Of a stretch of 64,000 bases of DNA, positions 9,884 to 20,901 are shown in pieces (the first letter of the stretch is position 1; each line of letters starts with the position of its first letter). The notes under the pieces are model-generated. The model ran no database searches. It was not told the DNA's origin and worked only from the letters and a program-made list of their open reading frames with translations. The DNA lies in the NCBI RefSeq assembly GCF_029873635.1, contig NC_080418.1, positions 14,053,562 to 14,117,561 on the forward strand. Direction: 5' to 3'. Origin of the DNA: Malania oleifera. Lineage: Eukaryota; Streptophyta; Magnoliopsida; Santalales; Ximeniaceae. A program made the position numbers and the translations under genes.

Positions 9884-12194
9884 GTAAAATTTCACTGCTC
9901 TAATTCCTTCTAATAAAACCAAATCATCATCACAGACCAGATAGGGACCATGGAATCTGGAACTCAATAAACTACTTATGCAACAGAGAGCAAAATACAT
10001 ACAACCACGTCAATATATATACAATACCAGAGTGTCAGAATTCTTCCCAAAATATGCATGCATAACCATTCCCAAAATACACTCATCTGAACCTAGCGAC
10101 TATTCAAAAATGACTTCCCAAAATACTCAGCCTACAGACAGGGCAGTACTGTAGTCCCCTCTATTTGCGAGCCTGATTTGTTCACTTGACTGGATCACCT
10201 GAAAAATGTTAAATCACTGCGATGAGACAACACTCAGTAAGATGAAATATGTTATTACTAGCGTGTGACAAATGAGTTTACATAATTGTAAAATCTGATT
10301 TAGAAGTACTGCAAATAACTGAGCCTAAGAAAACACGTATAAATAATGTACAGTATAGCTCATACCTATGTTACTTAACATAAACTGTTTTTTTGAATTT
10401 TCTATTCATAATACTTCTAATATTCATAGGTATGTCTACAGTTTCTGTAAATCTAGATATATATAATAACTAAAAAAATTTCTTGGATGGATAACTAAAA
10501 GTCATGATTTAACCCCTTATGATAGGGTTGTGCGGCCCGCAGGTGAGACCTATCACTGGCTGGCCTACCAGAATAAGTCAATTGAACTCCGAAATTCAGA
10601 TCGGCCTCCTCAAACCTAACTGACGGGGAGCTTGTCCACAATATAGGCATGATCGACTGCTGAAAATCCACATACTATCTAAGTTATGTGGTTGCACTCT
10701 GAATTAAAAATAGCTACTGTACTGTACTCTGCCGACTGAATCTAGTCCATCAGGGTCTGATACTATATATATAATTGATATTTCTATATTACTGTTTTAC
10801 CACAATTTTGAAATAACCATAAAACTGTAAAACTGATTTGAGTAATCTGAAAATCTAAATAACTGACAGAATATTTAATATTTATATATCTGAATATCTG
10901 TCTGAGTGTCAGAGTATCTGGGTGTTATGGTTCTGAAATCATGGTATTCAAAAAATTCTAAAAATATTTGTTTCTGTACATATACTGTAAATCATGGTAT
11001 TTAGGAAATACTATAAATTATGTTTCTGAATATTTTGTAAAATTTCTATCTGTATGTATACTGAAAATTCATCATTCTATAGAACATGTATATTCCATGA
11101 TATTTTCTACTAATATAATGTAAAATATGGTATTTGTAAACTGTATAAATATTGTACTAATCTGTTACGAGCTTATGCCACACAATTAAATAATTAGATT
11201 CACATGTTCAAAAATCTGTAATTTCTGTAATACCAATATTTTATGATCTGAGTAATAGTCTAGTAAAACATATGATTTATACTGATAACCATACTAAAAT
11301 TTCCTAGCATTGCTTATTTCCCTTACCTGACTATCTGAGCACTAACTGCTATTACAATCCCATATGCATGGCATTCATAATTTCAACATCTTGAGATGAT
11401 ACACGTATAATTTCCCAATCAACCAACTGAATTCACCTAAATAATTATCACATGCATATTCTCCCCAAATCCATAGGTGCATAATTTCTAAACTATAAAT
11501 CATGTATCATTTTACCTGAGTTCCTGAAATATCACCCACTGGGGTCCTCAACCATTGCCTGCAGGGTCCCAAAACACCCTATTCCTGAACATATAATACC
11601 CTGATTTTACTTTACAAAACTCCAGTATATTCTTATGTAATACAAAATTTGGGTTCAAATGAACTTGGTAATACTAACAATACCAAAATAATCTATTTAC
11701 CTTGATTTTGGGATGGTTCCCAAACTTCTCAAATCAACATATTGCTCTGGCTATGTTGTAGATAATCTCAAATCAACATTTTAATCGTCGAACCAGGGAG
11801 AGACGGTGCCAAAAAACTAGATAGAAGTGAGAGAAACTGTATTCTAGAGAGAGAGAAGAAATTCTGCTGAAATTCTCACAGAAAAAATTTTTAGCTTTAT
11901 ATAGAAAACTTGTCCACGTGGACTCGTCGACGAGACACATCACCTCGTTGACAAGTCAATGAAGGGAGCTCGTCGACGAACACCTTCTCCTCGTCGATGA
12001 GTTTCAGGTCTGGAACAGGCCTCTCAGTAAGTTCTTGTGGACGAGACATTTGTTCCCATCGACGAGCCCAAAAGCCCTGCTCATCGACGAGCACTTCTAC
12101 ACTTGTCAACGAGACCTTGCTGAAATCCCTTTTGAAATTTTCTTTTCTCTCCTTTCTTTATCATTTAATTATCATAATTCTTTGAGTCTCTAAA
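9810..12194 (-). mobile_element. Gy2 5' LTR (2,385 bp)
   Basis: On the minus strand it starts TTTAGAGACTC (normally TGTAGAGAC) at 12194 and ends GGTCGTTACA at 9810, directly before the primer-binding site. Contents in transcription order: palindromes of the CTCGTCGACGAG type (plus about 11915-12110), TATATAAAG (plus about 11894-11903), a short GA/CT tract (plus 11850-11866), a GGCCAGCCA..GGGCCGCACAACCC block (plus 10510-10575), a degenerate copy of the conserved hairpin block (plus 10221-10241), and a TA tract (9845-9878). It abuts Gy3 integrase text at 12195. Confidence 0.87.
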
Positions 12195-12513
12195 GTAATG
12201 CTACTCGATAAACAATTGGACCTATCCTTTCCAGGATCTTAAATGACCTAATGTACCGAGGGTTTAACTTCCCCTTCTTCCCAAACCTCATCACCCCTTT
12301 CATCGGGGCGATCTTATATGCCTTATCTCGAACTCTAACTCTCGTTGGCGAGTATCTGCATAAATCTTCCACCGACTTTGTGCTGCTATGATTCTTTCCC
12401 TGATAAGATCGACCTTTGTAGAGGTCTGCTGAATCAGTTCCGGTCCCAAAATCTGTCGTTCGCCTACCTAATCTCAGTGCAACGGAGATCAACACTGACG
12501 ACCATACAAGGCC
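12195..12513 (-). pseudogene. Gy3 integrase tail fragment (Ty3/gypsy)
   Basis: Short reverse-strand piece of the integrase C-terminal region. Readable parts are the stretch preceding APMKGVMRFGKKGKLNPRYI and the ERIGPIVYRVALL segment that leads to the chromodomain. It is truncated on the left by the Gy2 LTR at 12194 and on the right by the Gy4 LTR at 12514. Frame breaks are present near 12400. It is probably the older element into which Gy2 inserted. Confidence 0.85.
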
Positions 12514-12729
12514 TGTAACAACCTGCCTATTTTACCATAATAATATATTTTTTTCATAATATCATTTAATATAATAATTTTGTTATCCCATTCAACTGTT
12601 AAAACATAATCAACCTAGACCCATGGATACTAGGGATATACCTGAAATACAACTCTGATACTTAAGCAGCAGGAAACGTAATTTACAAACATATCATACA
12701 ACCAACCACAATACTAGAGTCCTACTAAA

Positions 12730-12792
<63 letters not shown>

Positions 12793-14916
12793 CATCCACA
12801 AAAGACCAAAAGTAGCCTAGGGTCAGTTCCCAAAAATAAATCCAACCCTAACTCAACAACTCACCCTTCTGACAGGGTAGCTCAGTCGGACTGTACTGTC
12901 GTGGAGCTCTAACTACTCTTCTATCTGGATTTTCTAAAATATTTATATAGGTGGGGTGAGACACCTCTCATTAAGGAAAATAAACTAGTGTCAGTGTATG
13001 GCAACATGAGTATTTTCGTGTTGTACATATAAATAATTCATAAAACATAATTGGAAAAGTCTGATTGTATTAAACTGAGTAAAACATGATTTGTCAATTT
13101 ATAATATAACATACTACATACTGTATATGGAAAACATCTTATATAACTGTACTATACTAAAATAACATTTAGGATGGATAGCTAGCTGATGTCATGTCTT
13201 ACCCCCACATGATTGGGTTGTGCGGCCCGAAGGCGGGACCTTGCAATGGCTGGCCGACCATGCTAGATCAAACATATGTCTGTAAGTATGATGGACCTAC
13301 CCCACCTGGTCCCAAACTGCTAGGGGAACATCACCACTCTACACTAAAGCCATATTGACTGCCATCTCCCATACTACTGGTCGTGTGGTAGCACTATCAT
13401 AATTCTGAACATATAGCTACAGTACTGTGCTCCTAAAAACTGAACTATACCATACCATTCGGGTTCTGATAACATATAATATGTTTCATATATTGAACAT
13501 AACTGTTTCGTATTTCATAATAATATCTGACATGATAATATTTCATGAATTCTGTCTTATCATAAATGATTATGGCATCTCCGCCAACATGAATCATGAC
13601 ATCTGCGCCGGCATAACATAACATGTAAACTCGGCATCTGCGCCAGCAAATCGTAATATACTGAACATGAATTTCTTGCATTGTTTACATAATATTCATG
13701 AAATCATAGTTTCTACACTGTTTATAATTTTCCTGAAAACCGAAAATACATGTTTATTATGAAATAACATAATATTCCATAAGCATAATTTTCATGGTAA
13801 ATAATATTCATGCCACATAAGATGGATAACATTCTGGTGTAAAATTTATTCCAAAATCATATTTCCTGATAAAACATATTTAAATCATATCCCTGTTCAT
13901 AGTAGTATTTCCCAAACATAATTCTACGATATATATATTTACCTGAAATTAAATGCTGTAAAATAATAAATATATTTTCATAAAAAGACTGACTTAACTT
14001 ATCCCCTTACCTACCTTACTGAGATGCCCACATAGTTTAATCCTAAGCCCGTGACATTTTCAGCACAAAATCTACAATTTCCATTTCCCCAAAACATTCA
14101 ACAGAATTTCAACATAATTTCCATAAAACATTTCCTAGGCTCCCAATAACCTAAATAAATTGTTAAACTCTAAAATAATCAAATTACCTTGGTTTTCCTA
14201 AACTATGCCCGCAAGGTCCCAAAATTACACTCGCGGCGCTTAACCGAGTCCTAAATTCAATGACCCTAATTCAACCCCAAAATGCCCAATATTTAACATT
14301 TCTAAATCTACAATAATTAAATAATAATTAGCCCTTTAATTACCCTCTTAGCCTACTTTTGGGGTTATGTCTACAATCATCCCACGAGAAATCTGCTTCG
14401 TTAGACTTGTAGAGAATCATCTCTAGATTCTCGTGGTGGTGTCTGATCGTCAATTGGGCTTAAGATTTACAAGAAATTGAGGTAAAAGTGAGAATTAAGC
14501 TTACCCCAAGAGATATGCTTACGCCGCTCTCCCACAACAAATTCGCTTTGGTAGGAATGTCGGTGGTGGAGATCGGAACCCAATGATACTTTTCATTTTC
14601 TGATCGACCGAATATTGGAGACAAAATTGAGAAAAGTGAGGAGGGGGAATCGGAGAGTGAGATGGAGAGAGAGAAACCTCTCTTTGTTGTTGCGTGCCTG
14701 AAGGATCTCAAGATCCTTCAGGATTAAGCTATATATATTATATATATATTATAATAATATTATATTAATATATTATTATATTATGTCATATTATATTATT
14801 AAATAAATAATAATAAATATTTAATTTAATTAATTTTAACTTTTAAAATTTTTTAAAATTAAATTAATTTTTTTTTTTTTTTTTTTTCCATGCATACAAA
14901 TTTTGGGGTCATTACA
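12514..14916 (-). mobile_element. Gy4 3' LTR (2,403 bp)
   Basis: On the minus strand it begins TGTAATGACCCC at 14916, straight after a polypurine tract, and ends GGTTGTTACA at 12514. It has an A/T-rich U3 (14735-14885), GA/CT tracts (14640-14680), a small repeat array with CGCC cores (plus 13570-13650), a GGGTTGTGCGGCCCGAAGG block (plus 13215-13245), the conserved hairpin block (plus 12954-12975) and a long TA microsatellite (12734-12788). The left end adjoins Gy3 integrase. ORF-like stretches inside have no family similarity. Confidence 0.87.
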
Positions 14917-15092
14917 TTCTCTCCTCACAAAAATTTCATCCTTGAAATTTATTGAATACAACCCCAAGTAAAATCCATCGTTAACCTCACAAGTTTTAAG
15001 TTAGTCTTGTAAACAACTCTATTAAAACTAGTAACTAACATAAATCGTTGGATCATACATCTTGTCCTAATACACCTTACTTCAGCACCAAC
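14917..15092 (-). mobile_element. Gy4 3' leader: polypurine tract and pre-LTR hairpin
   Basis: The plus strand shows TTCTCTCCTCAC (14917-14928), which on the minus strand is a GTGAGGAGAGAA polypurine tract. Beside it is the hairpin AATTTCATCCTTGAAATT (plus 14932-14949), the counterpart of the Gy1 hairpin. The remaining 130 bp show no coding sequence. The rest of Gy4 is absent, replaced by a forward LTR fragment. Confidence 0.75.
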
Positions 15093-15425
15093 TATAGAGA
15101 TCCAAAGAAATTATAATAATTAAATAATAAGAAAAAAAAAGAGAAAAATGAATTGTAATTTGGAAATTCAAACAGGGGTCTCGTCAACGAACACATCAAA
15201 AAACATGTTTCAGTTATTTTCAAGAATAACATGATAATACAATAAACATGATTTCAGAATATATGATAAACAGTACATTTATTCAGATAAGTATATATGA
15301 TATGTTCGGTGCAAGGCCGTGATTGATACCCGGCGTGAGGCCGTAATTATGCATGTTTCGGCGCAAGGCCACAGTTATGATTGTATTCGGTGCAAGGCCG
15401 TAATTATTTATATTATACTTTATCC
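15093..15425 (+). mobile_element. Deleted forward gypsy LTR fragment
   Basis: Starts TATAGAGATCC, a decayed form of the TGTAGAGACCC start seen at 30520. The next 100 bp track that LTR, including GGGGTCTCGTC (15176-15186). After about 15196 it jumps to a later LTR portion with four units around CGGTGCAAGGCCGTAATTA (15305-15412). The TATA and CT regions are missing. The end near 15425 is approximate. Confidence 0.6.
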
Positions 15426-16704
15426 CGAACGATTTAAGCGTGTCGAAGAAGGCTCTTGGAGTTCTCGTTAATGCTTTTGTGAAGAATAATTTAAAAGTCT
15501 TTATATAACTTGTCCCACACTAATTGTTTAAGAGACTCGAGAGCTATTTTTATGTAAGAACTAGCTCTTGTAACTTGCGAACAAATAAGCACCTTGGCTT
15601 CCTCACATGTCACCTGACATGTTTTTGTTGTTGATTTTTTATTTAACAATTTTTACTCACTTAATTGATGCTTGAGTGTGTGTACCTATCAATTCAATTT
15701 CCTTTTATATGTTGACATATTTTTGTTTGCCATAAAATATTTTTTCATGTCACTATCCGTGTCACATGTCTTTCAACTAGTCTCATTTGTATCATTAATC
15801 ACTATATTAGTTCGATCTTACAAATTTCTTTCTATCTTTTGTTGTCAATCCATAAGGCTATCGTTATTCAAAATGCTTTTCTTTTTTGGGAATATTTTTC
15901 ATTTGTTATTGTTCTTGTTGTAGTTATTGCTATTTCCCGATCCATAATTGCATGTTATTATTAGACAAGTTGTTGTATCCTAAAGTGGATACCACCGAAT
16001 CTTTTATACTATATTAGAGGGATAAAATCTATCGTAAGGGTAGAACTATGCAAGTCTCAATAAATACTCTCTAATTAATTTTCCTCCATCAAGCCATCAA
16101 AATCTCTTAAATTTTCTTTTACCATTCAATTGTTATAAACTATGAACTGAAAAATCAATTTCAATTTTTAACTTAACAAAATAAAAAACAAACTTATTAT
16201 TTAACTAGTTGTGGGCACACACGATTTGTGACTTTTAAGTGGTCATCATAATAAAATAAATTTTTAAAAAATAATAAATAAATTGTAAAAGTTGTATTTT
16301 AGGAAAATTATAGACAATTAGGGATTTAAAAAAAAAAGGAGATATTTATGTATAATTATAAGAATATTTTTAAAATATATATGGATAGTTATAGAAATAT
16401 TTTTTGAATTTTACGAGGAGTCATAGGAATATGTTGAAAATATTAAAGATGATAGTTATGGAAACTTTCTGAAAAGTTTATAAATAGTTATAGGGATATC
16501 TTAAGCATATTAAAAATCAAAAAAATAAAAAATAAAAGGGAGGAAATCCCAAGATATTTTTTAAAAAGTGAAGGAGTAGAGTGCGAACGCAACTACAAAA
16601 TATCGAGGTGTGAGCTGTCTGTGTCCGCGCGCGTATATATATAACTTTATATTGGTCGAGTTAAGGAGCAGGGTTTAGTGAAGAAGAAAACGACGTAGAG
16701 GGAA
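15426..16704 (+). other. Upstream region of the OEP16 gene; no gene seen
   Basis: AT-rich sequence with no coding similarity that I recognise and no LTR signature. A T-rich open stretch near 15672-15923 encodes only low-complexity hydrophobic text and I do not call it. The last 100 bp contain a plausible core promoter (see 16634). Confidence 0.5.
16634..16643 (+). promoter_or_regulatory. Candidate TATA box of the OEP16 gene
   Basis: TATATATATA lies 62-71 bp upstream of the start codon, after a short GC-rich stretch (GTCCGCGCGCG). It would place transcription start near 16665 and give a short 5' UTR. It is supported only by position and composition. Confidence 0.45.
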
Positions 16705-19700
16705 ATGCCAAGCAGCTGGTTATCTGGTTCGCTGTCGACTCCGAGGGTGGATGTTTTCGTCGACGTCGGCAATCCTTTCCTCAATCGCACCGTCGATGGC
16801 TTCCTGAAGATCGGAGCGGTACAGACTTCCCTTTATTTCACTTCATTTCGATCTATTCCCTCGACCATTTTCTCGATCTTCGAATTTCTTCTTCCTCCGA
16901 ATGTCATCGTCAAAATGACACCCCATCCTTTGTTATTTCTCTCAGGTCGCCGCCGCGAGAGCCGCCACAGAGGAATCATATTACATCCTCAAGACAGGTT
17001 TCTCCTTTCTTATCTCGGCTTCGATAAATTTTCTATTCCTCAAGTGTAGTTCTCCGTTTGGTTGCCGATAAAACTGATGAGAGAAAATTGAGTAAGTGCT
17101 TCATTTTGTATTTTATGTTCTATTCGTTTTAAATTATCTTCGTTCACTGGTCTCTGCTTTCTCTGGTCCCATTTTGTTCGTGTTCTCTTGGCAACCAAAT
17201 AGGACATTTGATGATTCGCCTTCGGCTTTAATGTTACTCTTTTAGTATGAATTGAGGAAGTGATTCTTATGTGCGCTGCTTTTTACATGCTTTTTGCAGG
17301 GAATTTTGCGCAAGCGAAATTTGAGCACTCAGTGAGATCTCTTCTCATCTCGATTATCGTGTTTGTGTTTGTTGAAGCTCCGGAAGCTGCTTACTTTCTG
17401 CTATGCATATAGAATTGTCTATTGTTGGAGAAGGAGGTTCCCTTGGGTTGAGGAGCGATCCTGCTAATGACTATTTGAGAGTCCACACATCTGGAGTACC
17501 CATTTCAAGTCTTCAATTTGAATTTATATGAATTTGAACGAAACTTGTTATAATCTGCACTATATGTTATTCATATTCACATAAGCACTAACCTAAAATT
17601 TCAACTCTAAATTCTTAAATACAGGATGACCATTTACTCCTTTCTTAGTGAACTGCATATCCTTTAGATGTGTAGGCCCCGTTTGATATCAAGCCATTCT
17701 TATTCATGCATCCCTTTTAATTTAAATAATCTTCTTTTTTATTTATTTATTTTTTCTCTTTCTTTCTGAAGGTAAATATACTTTTCCTACTGTTATTTTA
17801 ATAAATTTACTCTTTCTATTGTTGAAGACCCTTTTTTTCTCACTTTTTCTTTTGGTAAATAAAGTTGAACTGTATGCACTTGCAGTCATGTTTTTAGTGA
17901 TATTTACTCTTTCTATTGTGGGACTTAAGGCTTGTTATTGTTGTTATTGTTTTGTATTTGACCTTGTTTTTCTTGCCTATGGTCAATTACATGATAAGTT
18001 GCCATGATGTCTGTAATTCAGCCAAAAATCTTCTTGAGCTGGGAAATAGAAAAGGGCAGAGGCAAGATCTCACCTGCGGCCCTGCCCACTACATTACATC
18101 TCCAGCCTGCAAATATTAATATAGTGAATACACATATTAGTCACATTGATAGTACTAGACTTTAGGGAAAAAAGAAAGGAAGAAATGAAGGATTGTCTTT
18201 TTATTTGCATTCACTCTTTGTGTTAGGTTTAATCTCATTTACTAAGTAAAGAAAAACAAAAAGCTTGATCTCATCATGAGTTATAATATATTTTGGGTAG
18301 AATTACACAAAAACCACTCAACTTATAACCAATAAAGACGTCATATGGAAAATATTAATCTAAAACTATGGATTGCTAGATTTAGTGTTACCATGTTTTG
18401 AAACATATGTACTGATTTTCTATTTGCTAGGGTGTTAAATTTCATAACTATGAGATTACATTCCTGCTGTAAACATTTCGTTTTGATTATTTTCATTTAA
18501 TGCTATCATATGACCAATAGCATGTTCATTTTTATTTCTATTATGGAGCTTCCACATTATTTTTCTTTTAAAATATATCCTTTTCACCCAACAGGAGGAA
18601 ACAGTTCTATACAACCATCTCCTAAAATTTTCACCATAACTTGACTGCATCCATATATGATCTCCTTCATTACCACGACTAACTTTTGCTTTAGTGTGCT
18701 CTTCAACTTCTCAATAAGTACATTGTTAACTAAAATAAACTTAAATTTCCACATTTCTATTCGTTTGTTTTCTAATGCACATCAAACTCTCGGGGTTTTA
18801 TTTGGCTAGTGGTTGTCTTCATGAAAATCCTCAAGTCACCTTCAATGTGAATGTGAATATCTTATCTTTCCTACCCCTAATTAAAAACTATATTAGACCC
18901 AACGCTGCAGTCATAGATCCTTTCCACAAGCAGTGGCCAAAAGATCACGACCAGTGCAATATCCAATCATAGCCAAATGCTGCTTTTACACTCCTCATTT
19001 GCATGGTTGCACCAAACAATAAGCTTGTGTGAGGAAAGTGCTGAGGTCTGCCAGCCAATATAAGCTGTTTCTTCTACTTCCATTATTTGTTAGCTTCATT
19101 GTACATATATTGCCTGGAAAAAACAGCTTCTTCTCATTCCCTTTAAAATTTCACCAGCCTCTTGCTTAATGGATTATATCCAACTTGAAATTGAAAGCTA
19201 AAACAGATTAAGAATTTAGGTTTGAAGGTAATTCATTTATTTTTTTTGTCATTCGCACAAACATGCAATAGATGGATATGATTTATTTTTATCATCCTAA
19301 TCATTGGAGTTACTTTTATTGCAGTTGAAGAAGATGTGTAAAGAAGCTGCATATTGGGGTAAGGATTGAGTCTGCATATGGTAGATTCTGGGAACCTGTT
19401 TTGTATGAGAAGTGCAACTCTTTTTTTTGTTTTTCATGTTATTCTTTTTATCTTGTTTGTTCTGTTTTGGGTGTGTGTGTTTTTTGACAACAAATGTAGG
19501 ACTGCGGTAATAATTCCTTTCATTGAACTGACAGGAACTGTAGCTGGAGTTTATGTTGGAATGGAGCTTGGGGCGGAGAGGATTTGTGGCACCAGAGACT
19601 GGGTAAAAGTTTGCAGTAGATTGGTTTGTTTACATAGCTGAACCTCCTTCAAAGTTTAGACCGGTTTGTTTACATAGCTGAACCGCCTTCAAAGTTTAGA

Positions 19701-20444
19701 CCTTAAGATCACCTACTTAGCTAAAGTGCCAGGGAGGACAGGAAAAAATGATGTTTTTCTTACTCTTTTTTTCTAGATTTGTCAGTAAATTATATTGCAT
19801 ATTTAAATGCTGGCTTGATGTCATATTGAGCTGCATATATAAAAGATTATATTTCAGTATAAAAATTACTTATTATCAAATTTGGTATTGCCTCCTAGCA
19901 AGGTAATTCCTTATATCCACTAGGTGTCACCCTATTGGAAATATGCTGGATTTGCTTGCAGCAATGGAAAATACATCTTACTATTAGAAAAACCCAAATA
20001 CAAGGCTTATTATTTTTGAGACAAATCCTTGCAGAAGGGGCTGTAATTTTTTTCTATGTAACATTAGGAAGGTTTAATCATGGCCTAAAGTAGAAATTGC
20101 TAAGATTACCACAACTTCATAAAAGTGAACTTCTCATCTTTTTGTCTACTGACTTTGTGAATTGCCTGATGCATCACAACCAATTGCTGAATGTCCTCCT
20201 TACTGCTGTTTTTCAACAAGGAGTTCTTTTTTCAAGTTCAAGTTTCAAATAGGAATGCTGTCTTCACCCGTTTGTCTTTGAATAATTTTTTTTTTTTTTT
20301 CAGAAGAATGCCATGATTGGGGGTGCATTGACTGGAGCTCTGATATCCCTTGCCTGCAGAAACAAAGGAGACAAGATTGCAGTGGATGCCATCACAGGAG
20401 GTGCTGTGGCAACTGCTGCAGAGTTCCTCAACTATCTCACTTGA
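16705..20444 (+). CDS. OEP16-1: Outer plastid envelope channel OEP16-1 (six exons, 146 aa)
   Basis: Exons 16705-16818, 16946-16997, 17300-17331, 19325-19358, 19535-19602 and 20304-20444 join without a stop, all introns GT-AG, phases 0,1,0,1,0. The product is 146 residues, the usual OEP16 length. It begins MPSSWLSGSLSTPRVDVFVD and ends EFLNYLT. Diagnostic segments are NPFLNRTVDGFLKIGA (23-38), AGVYVGMELGAERICGTRDW (81-100) and IGGALTGALISLA (105-117), with DKIAVDAITGGAVATAAEF at 123-141. The family belongs to the Tim17/22/23 (PRAT) superfamily: four hydrophobic helices forming a cation-selective, amino-acid-permeable channel in the plastid outer membrane, with a reported role in importing protochlorophyllide oxidoreductase A precursor. 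Intron 3 (17332-19324) is long but shows no recognisable transposon. This is the only intact host gene in the window. A copia LTR starts 160 bp after the stop. Confidence 0.95.
19623..19702 (+). repeat. Perfect 40-bp tandem duplication in OEP16 intron 5
   Basis: Two adjacent 40-bp copies (19623-19662 and 19663-19702) beginning GGTTTGTTTACATAGCTGAA and differing at one base (T at 19645, G at 19685). They lie 20 bp inside the intron after the exon 5 donor, so the coding sequence is untouched. The near identity indicates a recent event. Confidence 0.9.
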
Positions 20445-20603
20445 ACAAACTGGAACTCAAAATGTTAGGCTGTGAGAGTGAACCCTTTACAATCATTTCA
20501 AGCTATGCAAATAACAATATGTATATTGAAAAGTCAAGGTTGTATTTTTTGTTGTCTTAGTTTTTAGGATGTTCAGCCTAGTCCGCAGGATTCTGTTTTT
20601 ACA
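20445..20603 (+). other. OEP16 3' UTR up to the copia LTR
   Basis: 159 bp of AT-rich sequence between the OEP16 stop and the start of the Co1 LTR. It has no canonical AATAAA. Polyadenylation may use a degenerate signal here or the GATGAATAAT region inside the LTR at about 20718. Confidence 0.5.
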
Positions 20604-20778
20604 TGTTGAGTAGTGCTCTAGAGGAGTTTGTTTACATACTTAGTAGTGCTTGTATTTAGTGCTTATTTTTATGCTTTTAATTTTTGTGCATTAGCCTATA
20701 TAAAGGCTGTTTGTGTGATGAATAATATGAGTGGAGTATCACCTATCAAAAAACACTTCTCTCCTCTTATTTCTATTA
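20604..20778 (+). mobile_element. Co1 5' LTR (short Ty1/copia LTR, 175 bp)
   Basis: Starts TGTTGAGTAGTGC and ends CTATTA (normally ending CA) two bases before a primer-binding site. It contains TATATAAAGGC (about 20697-20707) and GATGAATAAT (about 20718), a compact promoter and polyadenylation layout typical of short copia LTRs. It is on the same strand as OEP16. No second LTR is found downstream, so the left border rests on composition and the TG start. Confidence 0.65.
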
Positions 20779-20779
20779 G

Positions 20780-20792
20780 TGGTATCAGAGCT
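20780..20792 (+). promoter_or_regulatory. Co1 primer-binding site
   Basis: TGGTATCAGAGCT matches the complement of the initiator tRNA-Met 3' end and lies one base after the LTR end, as expected for minus-strand DNA priming. Confidence 0.85.
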
Positions 20793-20901
20793 CGTTGCAT
20801 TGAGTGGTTCCAAAGAAAGAGAGAGAATTAGTAAAGCAAGAGAGTTCCTGAGATAAGAGTGATAAAGCACTAGCTCTATTTTCTTTTGCAACAACAAAAC
20901 T

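Noticed and set aside
12734..12788. Long TA tract as a replication origin or promoter
   Set aside because: A simple microsatellite within the Gy4 LTR, with no other supporting signal.
15672..15923. An 83-codon hydrophobic frame upstream of OEP16
   Set aside because: T-rich low-complexity sequence with no recognisable family, splice context or promoter.
16705..17049. A single 114-codon exon starting at the OEP16 ATG
   Set aside because: Homology ends at residue 38 and resumes after a GT-AG intron; the continuous frame reads through introns 1 and 2.
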